Assembly: GCF_009796805.1 (NCBI RefSeq)
Contig: NZ_CP047029.1
Location: 3,796,001 to 3,860,000, forward strand
DNA length: 64,000 bases
Direction of reading: 5' to 3'
Origin: Algibacter sp. L1A34
GTDB lineage: Bacteria; Bacteroidota; Bacteroidia; Flavobacteriales; Flavobacteriaceae
The position numbers and the translations under genes are program-made. Position 1 is the first letter of the stretch; each line of letters starts with the position of its first letter. The notes beneath the pieces are model-generated. The model saw only the letters and a program-made list of their open reading frames with translations. It was not told the DNA's origin and did not search any database. This document shows, in pieces, positions 43,708-53,616 of this stretch.

Positions 43708-44997
43708 TTATTTTATCATTAAACTACTTCCAAATCTTTCAAAAATAGCTTTATCTAATTCTTCTCTATGATCAGGGTGTGCAATATCTCTAAGCGCTTG
43801 TGCACGTTGTTTTAAGTTTCTACCAAATAGTTCTGCGATACCATATTCTGTAGCTACAAACCTTGCGTGTGCACGAGTTGTTACTACACCAGCACCAAGT
43901 TTTAAAGTTGGTGTAATTTTAGAAACACCTCTACCTGTAGTAGAAGTAATTGCGCAAATTGGCTTTCCACCTTCTGATAATGCAGCACCACGCATAAAAT
44001 CCATTTGCCCACCAACACCAGAGAACATTCTTGTTCCTATAGAATCGGCACAAATTTGTCCTGTTAAATCTACCTCTATAGCAGAGTTAATAGCGGTTAC
44101 TTTTGGGTTTTTACGAATTACAGATGTATCATTAACATAAGCTATATCCAACATTTCAATTTCAGGATTATCATCCATAAAATCATATAAACGTCTAGTT
44201 CCCATCGCAAAACCAGATACTATTTTATAAGGGTTTACTTTTTTCTGCGAACCGTTTACAATTCCTTTTTCAACTAAATCTACAATACCTTCAGAAAACA
44301 TTTCAGTATGTACACCTAAGTTTTTGTGGTTATGTAAAAATGTTAAAACGGCATTTGGTATACCTCCAATACCCATTTGAAGCGTTGCTCCATCATCGAT
44401 AATTCCAGCAATATTTTTTCCAATCGCTTTTTCAATATCAGATGGTTCTACAAATTTCATTTCATATATTTCCTCTGAAATTTCAACACAAGCATCAAAA
44501 TGTTTTATATGAACTTGTGCATCACCAAAAGTACGAGGCATTTGCGGATTAATTTGAGCAATTACCTTTTTTCCTTGCTCAATTCCAGAAATAACAATAT
44601 CTACTGAAACTCCTAAAGAACAAAAACCGTGTTTATCTGGAGGTGATACGTTTACCATTACTACATCTAAGTCCATATAACCTTCACGGAATAAACTTGG
44701 AATATCACTTAAAAAAATTGGAATATAATCTGCTGTGTCTCCAATCATTTTACGAATGTTTCCACCAATAAAAAATGCATTGGTATGAAAACTTTCTCTT
44801 AATTCTGGAGCAGTATATCCACAAGCCCCTTCAGTATGTAAATGAACAAGTTCAACATTTCTTAATTCTGGAGCTCGCGCTACCATGGCATTTATTAATG
44901 CTTGTGGTGTTGCAGAACCTCCTTGTATTAAAACTCTATCTCCTGATTTTATTAATTTAACAGCTTCCTGCGCTGTCATTTTATTTGGTATTTTCAT
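43708..44997 (-). CDS. Acetyl-CoA hydrolase/succinate (propionate) CoA-transferase family protein
   Basis: A 429-residue family I-type CoA-transferase. It carries the glycine-rich LIQGGSATPQALINAM near residue 25, the GIGGIPNAVL loop and the catalytic-site region around FSEGIVDLVEKG. Members transfer CoA between acetate, propionate, succinate or 4-hydroxybutyrate. Upstream of mutAB and downstream of the decarboxylase genes, it most simply exchanges succinate and propionyl/acetyl-CoA in the propionate pathway. The exact acid pair cannot be read from sequence. Confidence 0.9.
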   Translation of the reverse strand: MKIPNKMTAQEAVKLIKSGDRVLIQGGSATPQALINAMVARAPELRNVELVHLHTEGACGYTAPELRESFHTNAFFIGGNIRKMIGDTADYIPIFLSDIPSLFREGYMDLDVVMVNVSPPDKHGFCSLGVSVDIVISGIEQGKKVIAQINPQMPRTFGDAQVHIKHFDACVEISEEIYEMKFVEPSDIEKAIGKNIAGIIDDGATLQMGIGGIPNAVLTFLHNHKNLGVHTEMFSEGIVDLVEKGIVNGSQKKVNPYKIVSGFAMGTRRLYDFMDDNPEIEMLDIAYVNDTSVIRKNPKVTAINSAIEVDLTGQICADSIGTRMFSGVGGQMDFMRGAALSEGGKPICAITSTTGRGVSKITPTLKLGAGVVTTRAHARFVATEYGIAELFGRNLKQRAQALRDIAHPDHREELDKAIFERFGSSLMIK

Positions 44998-45054
44998 TTT
45001 ATCAAAATTTAAAAATTGTTGTTTTGTTCATTTAAATAATTAAAGGAACTTCTT

Positions 45055-46377
45055 TTATCCCAAGAAACTTAATATGATACCTGCAGCAATTGCAGAACCA
45101 ATAACTCCAGAAACATTTGGCGCCATGGCGTGCATTAATAAGTAGTTACTTGGATCTGATTTTAAGCCTTCTGTATGAACAACTCGCGCACTATCTGGAA
45201 CAGCTGAAACTCCTGCCGCACCAATTAATGGGTTTATTTTGTTTTCCTCTTTTAGGAATAGATTCATAAACTTAGCAAATAATAGCCCTCCACAAGTTGC
45301 AATTACAAATGATATAGCTCCTAGTCCGAAAATTAACATAGAATCTTTAGTAATGAATATATCTGCTTGTGTTGATGCCCCTACGGTAACACCTAATAAA
45401 ATAGTTACAATATCGATTAATTTTGTTCTCGCTGTATCTGCTAATCGTTCTGTTCTACCCGATTCTTTTAATAAGTTTCCGAAGAATAACATCCCTAATA
45501 ATGGTAATGCACTAGGAGAAATAAACGTTGTTAAAATTAATGCTACCACAGGGAAAATCATTTTTTCCTTTTGAGTTACTGCTCTTGGTGGTTTCATTCT
45601 AATTTTTCTATCTTTCTTAGAAATCAACATACGCATTAATGGTGGTTGAATTACAGGAACTAATGCCATATAAGAGTAGGCAGCAATTGCTATTGGTCCA
45701 ATTAAGTTTTTAACGGTTGTACCATCAGCCATGATGTTAATCCCGTTGGCTAGTTTGGATGATAGAAATATTGCAGTTGGTCCATCGGCACCACCAATAA
45801 TTCCAATCGCACCAGCTTCAGGAAGATTAAATCCTAAATAAAGGGCTCCTAAAAAGGTTGCAAATACACCAATTTGTGCTGCACCTCCTAAAAGCATTAA
45901 TTTTGGATTTGCAATTAAGGATGAAAAATCCGTCATGGCTCCAATACCTAAGAAAATAAGCGGCGGATAAACCCCTTTTACAACACCAAAATATAGATAA
46001 TTTAAAACAGATCCTGTTTCATATATACCTGTCTGGTTGCCGGCTACAAAAGGAATATTTCCTAATATAACTCCTGTTCCTATCGGGATTAATAATAAGG
46101 GTTCGTAATCGAATTTAATTCCTAAATAAATGAAAACGATCCCTATTATAATCATGATTACATTTCCAGATGTTGAATTTGCAAATCCTGTATAACCGTA
46201 AAACGTTTTTATTCCATTAAAAGCACCTTCAAAAACACTTTCTTCTTCTAAATTATCAACTTGAACAGTTGATACAGAAGTGGTTTCTGTAGAGCCTGTA
46301 TTTGTACCTAATCCAAATACTGGTCTAATAAAAATCAGTAATGATATGGCACTAAATATTATTATTAGTTTCTTCAT
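45055..46377 (-). CDS. Sodium-translocating decarboxylase beta subunit (OadB/GcdB/MmdB)
   Basis: A 440-residue integral membrane protein of the Na+-pump decarboxylase family. After an N-terminal hydrophobic and acidic extension, the family core carries GAMTDFSSLIANPKL, GIIGGADGPTAIFLSSKLA and the late conserved segment GAAGVSAVPDSARV. This subunit couples decarboxylation of the carboxybiotin carrier to Na+ export. Carrier, gamma and carboxyltransferase genes lie directly upstream on the same strand in the standard order. Confidence 0.94.
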   Translation of the reverse strand: MKKLIIIFSAISLLIFIRPVFGLGTNTGSTETTSVSTVQVDNLEEESVFEGAFNGIKTFYGYTGFANSTSGNVIMIIIGIVFIYLGIKFDYEPLLLIPIGTGVILGNIPFVAGNQTGIYETGSVLNYLYFGVVKGVYPPLIFLGIGAMTDFSSLIANPKLMLLGGAAQIGVFATFLGALYLGFNLPEAGAIGIIGGADGPTAIFLSSKLANGINIMADGTTVKNLIGPIAIAAYSYMALVPVIQPPLMRMLISKKDRKIRMKPPRAVTQKEKMIFPVVALILTTFISPSALPLLGMLFFGNLLKESGRTERLADTARTKLIDIVTILLGVTVGASTQADIFITKDSMLIFGLGAISFVIATCGGLLFAKFMNLFLKEENKINPLIGAAGVSAVPDSARVVHTEGLKSDPSNYLLMHAMAPNVSGVIGSAIAAGIILSFLG

Positions 46378-46437
46378 TTTTTTATCTTTTAGATAATAAT
46401 TAGTTTTCTTTAGTGAATAAGATGAATATCAAAACTT

Positions 46438-46857
46438 CTATTCTAGCTCAATCATTAAAGCATCTTGTAAAACCTGTTGTCCAACTTCAACGTGTATAGC
46501 CGTAACAACTCCAGATTTTTCTGATACTATATTATTTTCCATTTTCATAGCTTCAAGAACTAATAATAAATCGTTCTCTTTAATAGTATCTCCAACTTTT
46601 ATATTGAGCGATAATATAACACCTGGAATTGGTGCTACAATTTTACTTGTTGCAGATGTAGGATTTACTTTTAACGGTACTACTGGCTGTTTTGATGCCG
46701 AACGAACTAAAGTAGGCGTTTTACTTTTCTTAATGTCTGCCTCCATTATCACTTCAAATGAAGTACCATTTACTTCTAAAGTAATAATATCATCTTCGTG
46801 TGATTTTATATTTACCGTATAGCCGTTTTCGTTGACTTTGAATTTATAATTTTTCAT
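46438..46857 (-). CDS. Biotin carboxyl carrier protein of the decarboxylase (gamma/carrier subunit)
   Basis: A 139-residue biotinyl protein. The biotin attachment motif LEAMKMENN is at residues ~104-112, following the VAPIPGVILSLNIKVGD strand; the N-terminal half is a Pro/Ser-rich linker with a small beta unit. It carries CO2 from the carboxyltransferase to the membrane subunit. It sits 4 bp after the small OadG-like gene. Confidence 0.94.
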   Translation of the reverse strand: MKNYKFKVNENGYTVNIKSHEDDIITLEVNGTSFEVIMEADIKKSKTPTLVRSASKQPVVPLKVNPTSATSKIVAPIPGVILSLNIKVGDTIKENDLLLVLEAMKMENNIVSEKSGVVTAIHVEVGQQVLQDALMIELE

Positions 46858-46860
46858 ATT

Positions 46861-47220
46861 TTATAATCGATTTTGAGTTCCGTATATTTTTGAACTCCAA
46901 GGTGAATATGGTTTTTTAATCTGTTTTATTGTCAGAATTGCGCTTTCATAATCATGTTGATCACTCATGTGCATGTGAATGGCAGCTCCGATTACTGCAG
47001 AAATTTCGCCAGTAAAATTTTTATCGCCTTTTACTTTAATTTCACTAACTTTCTTATCTTTCCCTTTAGTAATTATCTTATAAACGTAAAGCATTAAGGG
47101 TAATCCATAATTAAAGAAAAGCGCTAGTGTTATTAATGCACAAAAGACAATTAACAAACCGGTAATTAGTATCACGTAACCTTCACTTATTGCATCTGTA
47201 GTTAATAGTATGTGTATCAT
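46861..47220 (-). CDS. OadG family small membrane subunit
   Basis: A 119-residue protein with one N-terminal membrane helix (YVILITGLLIVFCALITLALFF) and a basic soluble tail. Despite weak sequence conservation in OadG proteins, the size, topology and position between the carboxyltransferase and biotin carrier genes fit the family. It overlaps the previous gene's stop by 1 bp. Confidence 0.8.
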   Translation of the reverse strand: MIHILLTTDAISEGYVILITGLLIVFCALITLALFFNYGLPLMLYVYKIITKGKDKKVSEIKVKGDKNFTGEISAVIGAAIHMHMSDQHDYESAILTIKQIKKPYSPWSSKIYGTQNRL

Positions 47221-48779
47221 TATAGTGGAATGTTTGAATGTTTTTTAGGTGGATTTACATCTTTTTTATTTTGAAGCAATTCTAAAGCTCTAACAATTCT
47301 GAAACGTGTATTTCTTGGTTCGATAACATCATCAATAAAGCCATATTTTGCCGCTTGATAAGGGTTTGCAAATCGTTGAGTATACTCATCTTCTTTTTTC
47401 TGGATATAATCTTGTTTTTCGGTAGCATCTTCTATTTTTCTAATATTAGATCCTTCTAAAACTTCAACAGCACCCTTCGCTCCCATTACAGCAATTTCTG
47501 CAGTTGGCCATGCATAATTTAAATCTCCTCTTAATTGTTTACAACTCATTACATCGTGAGCTCCACCATAAGATTTACGTAAAGTAATTGTTACTTTAGG
47601 TACTGTAGCTTCACCATAAGCAAATAATAATTTAGCACCATGCAAAATAATTCCGCCATATTCTTGACCAGTTCCAGGTAAGAAACCAGGTACATCTACT
47701 AATGTTACTATTGGAATGTTGAATGCATCACAAAAACGAACAAACCGTGCCGCTTTTCTTGAAGCATCAATATCTAAAACACCTGCGTAATATTTTGGTT
47801 GATTGGCAACAATACCTACTGGATGACCATTAAATCTAGCAAAACCTACACAAATGTTTCGTGCATAATTTCTGTGTACTTCAGTAAACTCACCATTATC
47901 GGTAAGAATTGAAATCACATCAACAATATCATAAGGTTGATTTGGGTTTTCTGGAATAATATCATTTAAAGCATCCTCTAATCTATCAATAGGATCATTA
48001 CATGCAATAACTGGCGCTTCTTCTAAATTATTTGAAGGCATGTAGCTTAATATCTTACGAACTAACATTAAATTTTCCTCGTCACTGTCTGCTAAGAAAT
48101 GAGAAACACCTGATCTCGTTGAATGAATTTTAGCGCCTCCTAATTGCTCTGCTGTTACAATCTCACCTGTTACAGATTTTACTACTTTAGGACCAGTAAC
48201 AAACATATAACTCGTTTGATCCGTCATAATGGTAAAGTCTGTCAATGCTGGAGAATAAACGGCTCCACCTGCACAAGGTCCTAATATTGAAGAAATTTGA
48301 GGAATAACACCCGAAGCCATTATATTTCTCTGAAAAATCTCAGCATAACCAGCTAAAGATCTCACACCTTCTTGAATACGAGCACCACCAGAATCATTTA
48401 ATCCTATTAAAGGAACTCCAATCTTCATAGCCATATCCATTACCTTACAAATTTTTAAGGCATAGGTTTCAGATAAAGACCCACCGAAAACGGTAAAATC
48501 TTGAGCAAAAAGATACACTATTCTTCCATCGATTGTTCCATGTCCGGTAACAACACCATCTGAAAGGTAGACTTGTTTATCTAAGCCAAAAGATTTTGTT
48601 CTGTGTGTAACAAACATGTCGAATTCTTCAAAACTATCGTCGTCTAAAAGAATATCTATACGTTCACGAGCTGTTAATTTACCTTTAGCATGCTGAGAAT
48701 CAATACGTTTTTCTCCGCCTCCCAACTTTGCTTCGGCTCTTTTTTCTATAAGCTCGTTAATTTTATCTTGATTTGCCAT
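47220..48779 (-). CDS. Acyl-CoA carboxyltransferase (methylmalonyl-CoA decarboxylase alpha subunit)
   Basis: A 519-residue carboxyltransferase of the PccB/MmdA family. It has the two crotonase-like halves, with [18 protein letters not shown] at the N-terminus, [17 protein letters not shown] for the acyl-CoA oxyanion hole and [18 protein letters not shown] for the second. Because no biotin carboxylase is adjacent, while a Na+-pump beta subunit and a carrier are, the complex is best read as a methylmalonyl-CoA decarboxylase rather than propionyl-CoA carboxylase. The epimerase gene starts the operon just upstream. Confidence 0.94.
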   Translation of the reverse strand: MANQDKINELIEKRAEAKLGGGEKRIDSQHAKGKLTARERIDILLDDDSFEEFDMFVTHRTKSFGLDKQVYLSDGVVTGHGTIDGRIVYLFAQDFTVFGGSLSETYALKICKVMDMAMKIGVPLIGLNDSGGARIQEGVRSLAGYAEIFQRNIMASGVIPQISSILGPCAGGAVYSPALTDFTIMTDQTSYMFVTGPKVVKSVTGEIVTAEQLGGAKIHSTRSGVSHFLADSDEENLMLVRKILSYMPSNNLEEAPVIACNDPIDRLEDALNDIIPENPNQPYDIVDVISILTDNGEFTEVHRNYARNICVGFARFNGHPVGIVANQPKYYAGVLDIDASRKAARFVRFCDAFNIPIVTLVDVPGFLPGTGQEYGGIILHGAKLLFAYGEATVPKVTITLRKSYGGAHDVMSCKQLRGDLNYAWPTAEIAVMGAKGAVEVLEGSNIRKIEDATEKQDYIQKKEDEYTQRFANPYQAAKYGFIDDVIEPRNTRFRIVRALELLQNKKDVNPPKKHSNIPL

Positions 48780-48818
48780 AAATTTATTTTTTTGCTTATC
48801 TATTTTTATTAATTCAAG

Positions 48819-49226
48819 TTATTTTTGTTTTGAACACAATTCTGTAAGAACACCTAATGTTGATTTTGGATGTAAAAAACCGATATCTAAACCTTCTGCT
48901 CCTTTTCTAGAAACTTTATCAATAAGTCTTACACCGCGTTCTTCAGCTGTTTTTAATGCTTCTGTTGCATCTGGAACTGCAAAAGCAATATGATGAATAC
49001 CAGGTCCTTTTTTCTCTATAAATTTACCAATAGGTCCATCTGGAGAAGTACTTTCTAATAATTCAATTTTTGTGCTACCTACCAAAAAAAAGGCTGTCTT
49101 CACTTTCTGATCGACAACCTCTTCTATAGAATAACATTTCAACCCTAAAACGTTCTCATAATATTTTATTGATTCTTCAAGATTTTCAACTGCAATACCT
49201 AAGTGCTCTATATGCGAAATATTCAT
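48819..49226 (-). CDS. mce: Methylmalonyl-CoA epimerase
   Basis: A 135-residue glyoxalase-fold enzyme from ATG 49226 (MNISHIEHLGIAVENLEES). A longer start at 49250 would overlap a fitting -7 element (minus strand TAAATTTG, plus 49248-49255), so the shorter start is preferred. Metal-binding His and Glu positions occur in IEHLGIAV, KTAFFLVGSTKIELLE, GIHHIAFAV and LTELC. It interconverts the R and S forms of methylmalonyl-CoA, linking the mutase and the decarboxylase. It is the first gene of the operon. Confidence 0.93.
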   Translation of the reverse strand: MNISHIEHLGIAVENLEESIKYYENVLGLKCYSIEEVVDQKVKTAFFLVGSTKIELLESTSPDGPIGKFIEKKGPGIHHIAFAVPDATEALKTAEERGVRLIDKVSRKGAEGLDIGFLHPKSTLGVLTELCSKQK

Positions 49227-49247
49227 AATTATGATTTTTAATTTGAA

Positions 49248-49255
49248 CAAATTTA
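49248..49255 (-). promoter_or_regulatory. -7 promoter element of the methylmalonyl-CoA operon
   Basis: On the minus strand TAAATTTG matches TAnnTTTG, 22 bp upstream of the epimerase ATG at 49226. The match supports the short start. Confidence 0.55.
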
Positions 49256-49622
49256 ACTTACAACAAGTTTTTAAAATATGACAGATATCACAAAATGAAA
49301 ATTTAGGCAGTTTTCATGAATTATTCATAAATTTATTTGTGTAAAATCTTACTATTTATAATTATGATTTCTGCTTTTTTGTGCTTGAAATAGAGAAAAG
49401 ACTTAGGGTTTTACAATGACAACATTCTATTCGTTTAGAAATTAACATTATAAGGTTAAAACAAAAAAAAAGGAGGATAGTTTTTAAACTATTCTCCTTT
49501 TTTTTGTTTTTAGTGTGTTTTTATAAAAAAAAGCACCCTCTGTTTTAAATATTTCTATACTAGAATTCATCAATTTTTAAAATCTAAAACAACATATGGC
49601 ATGTCCTCTTTTTATAATAAGT
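49256..49622. other. Intergenic region between epimerase and Kef genes
   Basis: This gap carries the epimerase promoter on one side and the terminator hairpin of the Kef operon (49465-49505) on the other. The part between is AT-rich, without recognisable elements. Confidence 0.4.
49465..49505 (-). terminator. Terminator hairpin downstream of the Kef operon
   Basis: AAAGGAGGATAGTTT and AAACTATTCTCCTTT form a 15-bp stem with one mismatch and a 2-nt loop, followed by T-runs in both directions. It lies about 120 bp after the stop of the antiporter gene at 49623. Confidence 0.75.
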
Positions 49623-51512
49623 TTATTTCTTATTAGATTTATTTAAGGCTTTCCTTATATGTTCACTATCCCAGTGATTATCATATTCAACAATACCACG
49701 TTTAAAATCTTCATTTAAGAATTTCTCTTGCTGCTCTAACTCTTTTTTTGCTTTAAATATATAATTATCCTCCTCTTTAGGTTCTGATGCTAAACGCCTT
49801 AAACTATCTTCATCATATTTTATAAAGTTTTGAACCTGACAATTTAAAGTGTATTTCCGAAAACCCATTTTGCTCAATACATCTTTAGCTAATGTTAGCG
49901 AAGTTTCTAGAGATTCACGATAAATATTTTCATTTCCGAGGTTAAGTAACTCATAAGCATCATATCTATTTTTAGTACGAATCATGAGTTCTACATGTGG
50001 GTACTTTTCTTTTATTATTTTACTAATAGCCTTAGAAACAGATATTTTATTAGTTGCACAAATAACGATTTTAGCTTCTGCAATACCAGCAGACTCTAAT
50101 AAATCTAAACGTGTAGCATCTCCATAATAAACTTCGAAACCCATTTTCCGAAGAAAATCTACGCGATTAGAATCATGATCCAAAATAGTTGCTTCTACGC
50201 CATGCGAACGTAAAAAGCGACCAATAGTACTTCCAAAATGCCCAAAACCAACTAATATAATTTTTTGAGTTTTCGCAATATGGTCCATAGGCCGTTTAAC
50301 CGATTCTTTAGTTCCTATTCTAGGTAATATAAAACGTTCGTTAATTATACCTATAATTGGTGTAAGCGACATACTAAGAGCTGTTATTACAAGCATCATA
50401 TCCATTTGGTCTTGCGTTAAGATATTAAGCCCGAATGCAAATGATAATAATACAAAAGCAAACTCCCCTATTTGAGCTAAACTAAATGTGAGTAATAATT
50501 TTTGATCTAACTTTAAATTGAAAATACGACCAGTAATAAATAATATGAAAGCTTTTATAACAATAATGGCAATTAAAATTCCTCCCACTTCTAAAGGACT
50601 ATTAGCAATAACAATAAAGTTAATCGATGCGCCAACAGCCATAAAAAACAAACCTAACATTAGGTTTTTAAAAGGTTCTAGCGTGCTTTCTAGTTCGTGT
50701 TTAAACTCACTGTTAGATAATACTACGCCTCCTAAAAAGGCTCCTAAGGCAGGACTTAACCCTACATATTCCATTAAAAATGAAATTCCAAAAACAATTA
50801 AAAAAGCTGCAGCAATTAATAATTCCCGAACGCCTGTTTTTGCAACTTTGCGCAACATGGGAACAATTAAATACTTGCCTACAACTATAATTATTACAAC
50901 CGATAAAATAATAGCCAAAGTTTGGAAACCTAGCGGAAGGTTATCTAGTAAATTAGTATTATCACTATGGTTTTCCGCGGAAGCGCTACCCTCTGTATTT
51001 GATAACAACGGAATAAAACCTAACATGAAAATAACAATAATATCCTGAAACAGTAAAATGGAAAATGACGACGTTCCAAACGTAGTATCCATTAAGCCTT
51101 TCTCCTTTATAGTTTGCATAGCAATTGCTGTGGATGATAATGCGACTGCCATAGAGATTACTAGAGCTACTTTCCATTCAAAACCTAACAACGTAAACAA
51201 AATACACGAAAGTAACATGGTACCTCCTACTTGTATACCTCCCATACCAAGAATGGTTTTCCGCATGTTCCAGAAGTTTTTTGGTTCAATTTCTAGGCCA
51301 ATTAAAAATAGCATGACTACAACTCCAAATTCTGCAAAATGCAAGATATCCTCACCTTCATTTCCTATAAAACCTAATACATAAGGACCAATTAAAACAC
51401 CTGCTAAGAGATATCCTATTACAGAACTTAGACCTAATTTTTTTGCTATAGACACGCAAATAATGGCTCCTGCTAAAAAAACAATGGCTTGAAAAAGTAT
51501 GCTTCCTGTCAT
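49623..51512 (-). CDS. Monovalent cation:proton antiporter-2, KefB/KefC type
   Basis: A 629-residue protein with an N-terminal CPA2 membrane domain of about twelve helices (~1-390) containing the LSSTAIAMQTIKEKG segment. A cytoplasmic RCK/TrkA-N Rossmann domain follows (~405-520), with ILVGFGHFGSTIGRFL and DATRLDLLESAG. KefB/C systems release K+ and acidify the cytoplasm upon attack by electrophiles, gated by glutathione adducts. The flavodoxin-like partner gene starts 3 bp upstream. Whether this Bacteroidota homologue uses glutathione is unknown. Confidence 0.92.
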   Translation of the reverse strand: MTGSILFQAIVFLAGAIICVSIAKKLGLSSVIGYLLAGVLIGPYVLGFIGNEGEDILHFAEFGVVVMLFLIGLEIEPKNFWNMRKTILGMGGIQVGGTMLLSCILFTLLGFEWKVALVISMAVALSSTAIAMQTIKEKGLMDTTFGTSSFSILLFQDIIVIFMLGFIPLLSNTEGSASAENHSDNTNLLDNLPLGFQTLAIILSVVIIIVVGKYLIVPMLRKVAKTGVRELLIAAAFLIVFGISFLMEYVGLSPALGAFLGGVVLSNSEFKHELESTLEPFKNLMLGLFFMAVGASINFIVIANSPLEVGGILIAIIVIKAFILFITGRIFNLKLDQKLLLTFSLAQIGEFAFVLLSFAFGLNILTQDQMDMMLVITALSMSLTPIIGIINERFILPRIGTKESVKRPMDHIAKTQKIILVGFGHFGSTIGRFLRSHGVEATILDHDSNRVDFLRKMGFEVYYGDATRLDLLESAGIAEAKIVICATNKISVSKAISKIIKEKYPHVELMIRTKNRYDAYELLNLGNENIYRESLETSLTLAKDVLSKMGFRKYTLNCQVQNFIKYDEDSLRRLASEPKEEDNYIFKAKKELEQQEKFLNEDFKRGIVEYDNHWDSEHIRKALNKSNKK

Positions 51513-51515
51513 ATC

Positions 51516-52112
51516 TTAAGAGAGTTTTAATTCCGGTATATCATTCAAAAAAGTACAACTATTAAAATCTCCTAATGTAAAACCTTGCTGTAATAAATCT
51601 ATTAACTTACTGTATTTGTTAGCATGATCTGTTAATTCTTTATCACTTAAATTATAAGTTCCCATAACCGCAAATGGTGGAAAATACGTCATACCACACA
51701 AGTTTGCTGTTTGCTCAAAAGGTCTTAAAAATTGAGAAATAGTAAAGCTATTAGTCCCTTGAGAGCAGTATAAATCTTTAGAACCTCCAGTGGTAATAAC
51801 GTTTAAACAAGTTTTGGATTCTAATGCGTTTGCATTTGGACCATAAGCCCAACCAAACTCAAGAACCATATCAATCCACTGTTTCATTAAAGGAGGACAA
51901 CTATACCAATAAAAAGGATGATGCCAAATTATAACGTCGTGTTCACTTAGTAACTTCTTTTCTTTATCGACATCGATATGAAAATCTGGATAAAGCTCGT
52001 ATAAATCATGAAACGTAACGTTTTCTTTATCCTTTATTCTATTGACAAGCATACTATTAGCTCTCGATTTTTCGAATTTAGGATGTGAAAACAGAATTAA
52101 TATTTTTTTCAT
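51516..52112 (-). CDS. NAD(P)H oxidoreductase, KefF/KefG-like
   Basis: A 198-residue flavodoxin-fold quinone reductase. The nucleotide-binding start is ILILFSHPKFEKSRAN, the middle motif IIWHHPFYWYSCPPLMKQWIDMVLEFGWAYG is typical of KefF/MdaB-like proteins, and VITTGG follows. KefF activates the Kef antiporter and reduces quinones. Immediate proximity (3 bp) to a CPA2 antiporter of Kef type supports the ancillary role. Confidence 0.93.
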   Translation of the reverse strand: MKKILILFSHPKFEKSRANSMLVNRIKDKENVTFHDLYELYPDFHIDVDKEKKLLSEHDVIIWHHPFYWYSCPPLMKQWIDMVLEFGWAYGPNANALESKTCLNVITTGGSKDLYCSQGTNSFTISQFLRPFEQTANLCGMTYFPPFAVMGTYNLSDKELTDHANKYSKLIDLLQQGFTLGDFNSCTFLNDIPELKLS

Positions 52113-52164
52113 TTTACACTTTGTATTAAAATAAATTCTGTTAAAAGAAGGATGCTAACAGTAA

Positions 52165-52785
52165 TTAAGAAAGTAAGTTAAAGCTAATTTTAATACCAGT
52201 TATAACCATACCCGTCCCAATAATAGCAATAATTAACCCCATTATTTTTCCAATTACCGAAATCACGTTATTACCAACTAATTTTACAATATGATCACTC
52301 AATTTAAATGTATAAAAGGTGATTAAACTCATTGACCCAAAGATAGCAATTACTAAAAATATGTGGATAGTTTGGACATTGGCAACAAAATTCATTGCAG
52401 TAACAATGGTTCCTGGACCTGCTAAAATAGGAATGGCCAATGGTGAAACAGCAATATTTTCATCTACATTAATATGTTTAAGGCTTTTTACATTAGATTG
52501 TTTTGATTGTAGCATTTCAAAACCAATAAAAAATATTAAGATTCCACCCGTAATTTTAAATGCAGGAATACTAATATTAAACAGTTCAAAAATATATTTA
52601 CCTAAGAGCACAAAAACGGTTACAATTATAAATGCAATAATATTTGCTCTTTTATTTATATCAGCTTTAGTTTTTTTATCTGAACCTTGGGTTAAAGACA
52701 CAAAAACCGTCATGTTTGATATAGGGTTGGTTATAGCAAAAAAGCCTGTAAATACGGTGATTGAGAATGTAATTAAGTTATCCAT
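52165..52785 (-). CDS. MarC family integral membrane protein
   Basis: A 206-residue protein with six predicted helices. It has the family features AITNPISNMTVFVSLTQG at the N-terminus and SPLAIPILAGPGTIVTAM in the middle. MarC proteins (formerly linked to multiple antibiotic resistance) have no agreed function. It is upstream of the Kef genes on the same strand with a 52-bp gap. Confidence 0.92.
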   Translation of the reverse strand: MDNLITFSITVFTGFFAITNPISNMTVFVSLTQGSDKKTKADINKRANIIAFIIVTVFVLLGKYIFELFNISIPAFKITGGILIFFIGFEMLQSKQSNVKSLKHINVDENIAVSPLAIPILAGPGTIVTAMNFVANVQTIHIFLVIAIFGSMSLITFYTFKLSDHIVKLVGNNVISVIGKIMGLIIAIIGTGMVITGIKISFNLLS

Positions 52786-53085
52786 TATTTATAATAATAT
52801 TAATCTGCAAAAAAATCGAATTACTTCTGTATTACCTAAGTAATTTTGTGTTTTTTTTAAATCTTTTTATTGATTAAAAGTCGGCTCAAATTGATAAAGA
52901 TTATAATATAAGAAATGCTGAGACTAATAAGGATTAATCTCAGCATTTAAATAAAATAAATTACCCTATTGAAAAGCTTTTACCAAAGCGAAAGATATTT
53001 AACCTCTTTTTAAAACAAATAATTAAATAATGATTATTTACTACAGAAACCAGAGAAAAATTTCTATTTGAAGAAAAATAAAAAA
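52786..53085. other. Intergenic region between MarC and the ABM-like lipoprotein
   Basis: A 300-bp AT-rich gap whose only clear structure is the hairpin at 52913-52948. Confidence 0.4.
52913..52948 (-). terminator. Hairpin, possible terminator
   Basis: AAATGCTGAGA...TAAT and ATTA...TCTCAGCATTT pair over about 15 bp with a single bulge. The T-run after the stem is weak, so termination is likely but not certain for the gene at 53086-53499. Confidence 0.5.
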
Positions 53086-53499
53086 CTATTTATTAATAAC
53101 ATAACGAGTCACCTTCATAGAGTTTAGATCTATCATATTAACAAATTTACTTATGGATTTATCGCTCAAAAACTTCCTCATAGAAGCTTCTGCATCTGCC
53201 GCAGTATTCCATCTTAAAACTATTAAAACCTCATTTTTCTCTTCATTAAATCCACTTTCTCTACTAATAAATCCAGGTTGTTTGAGACTATAATTGCTTA
53301 CTACCTTAGCATCTTCTTTCCAGAAATCTGAAGCATTAATAGTCCGTTTATACTTAAAACTTAATATTTCAACTATATATGTTCTATTTGAATCTTTATT
53401 TGTGTTACAACTTAAAATGGTTGAACACACTAGAAAAATTAAAATGTATTTTATTTTAAATTGTTTAAATAAACTAAACTTTGCATTCCCTGTTTTCAT
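53086..53499 (-). CDS. Hypothetical lipoprotein with a dimeric alpha/beta barrel (ABM-like) domain
   Basis: A 137-residue protein. The lipoprotein signal ends at STILSC. The mature part (VEILSFKYKR..., NYSLKQPGFISRESGF, VLIVLRWNTAADAEAS) resembles the antibiotic-biosynthesis-monooxygenase-like dimeric barrel fold. The exact enzyme or ligand is unknown. It is a single-gene unit. Confidence 0.7.
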   Translation of the reverse strand: MKTGNAKFSLFKQFKIKYILIFLVCSTILSCNTNKDSNRTYIVEILSFKYKRTINASDFWKEDAKVVSNYSLKQPGFISRESGFNEEKNEVLIVLRWNTAADAEASMRKFLSDKSISKFVNMIDLNSMKVTRYVINK

Positions 53500-53616
53500 G
53501 TAAGCAAATTCTATCTCTATGCTGGTTTATAATTCTTACACAAAGATACGGTAATATAATTACTATTTAATGATACATCCTATCTGTTGTATGGTGAATT
53601 ATATCCAAACAGAAAA

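Noticed and set aside
49227-49250. Longer start for methylmalonyl-CoA epimerase
   Set aside because: The extra residues (MFKLKIII) overlap a consensus -7 element and do not belong to the family's usual N-terminus.
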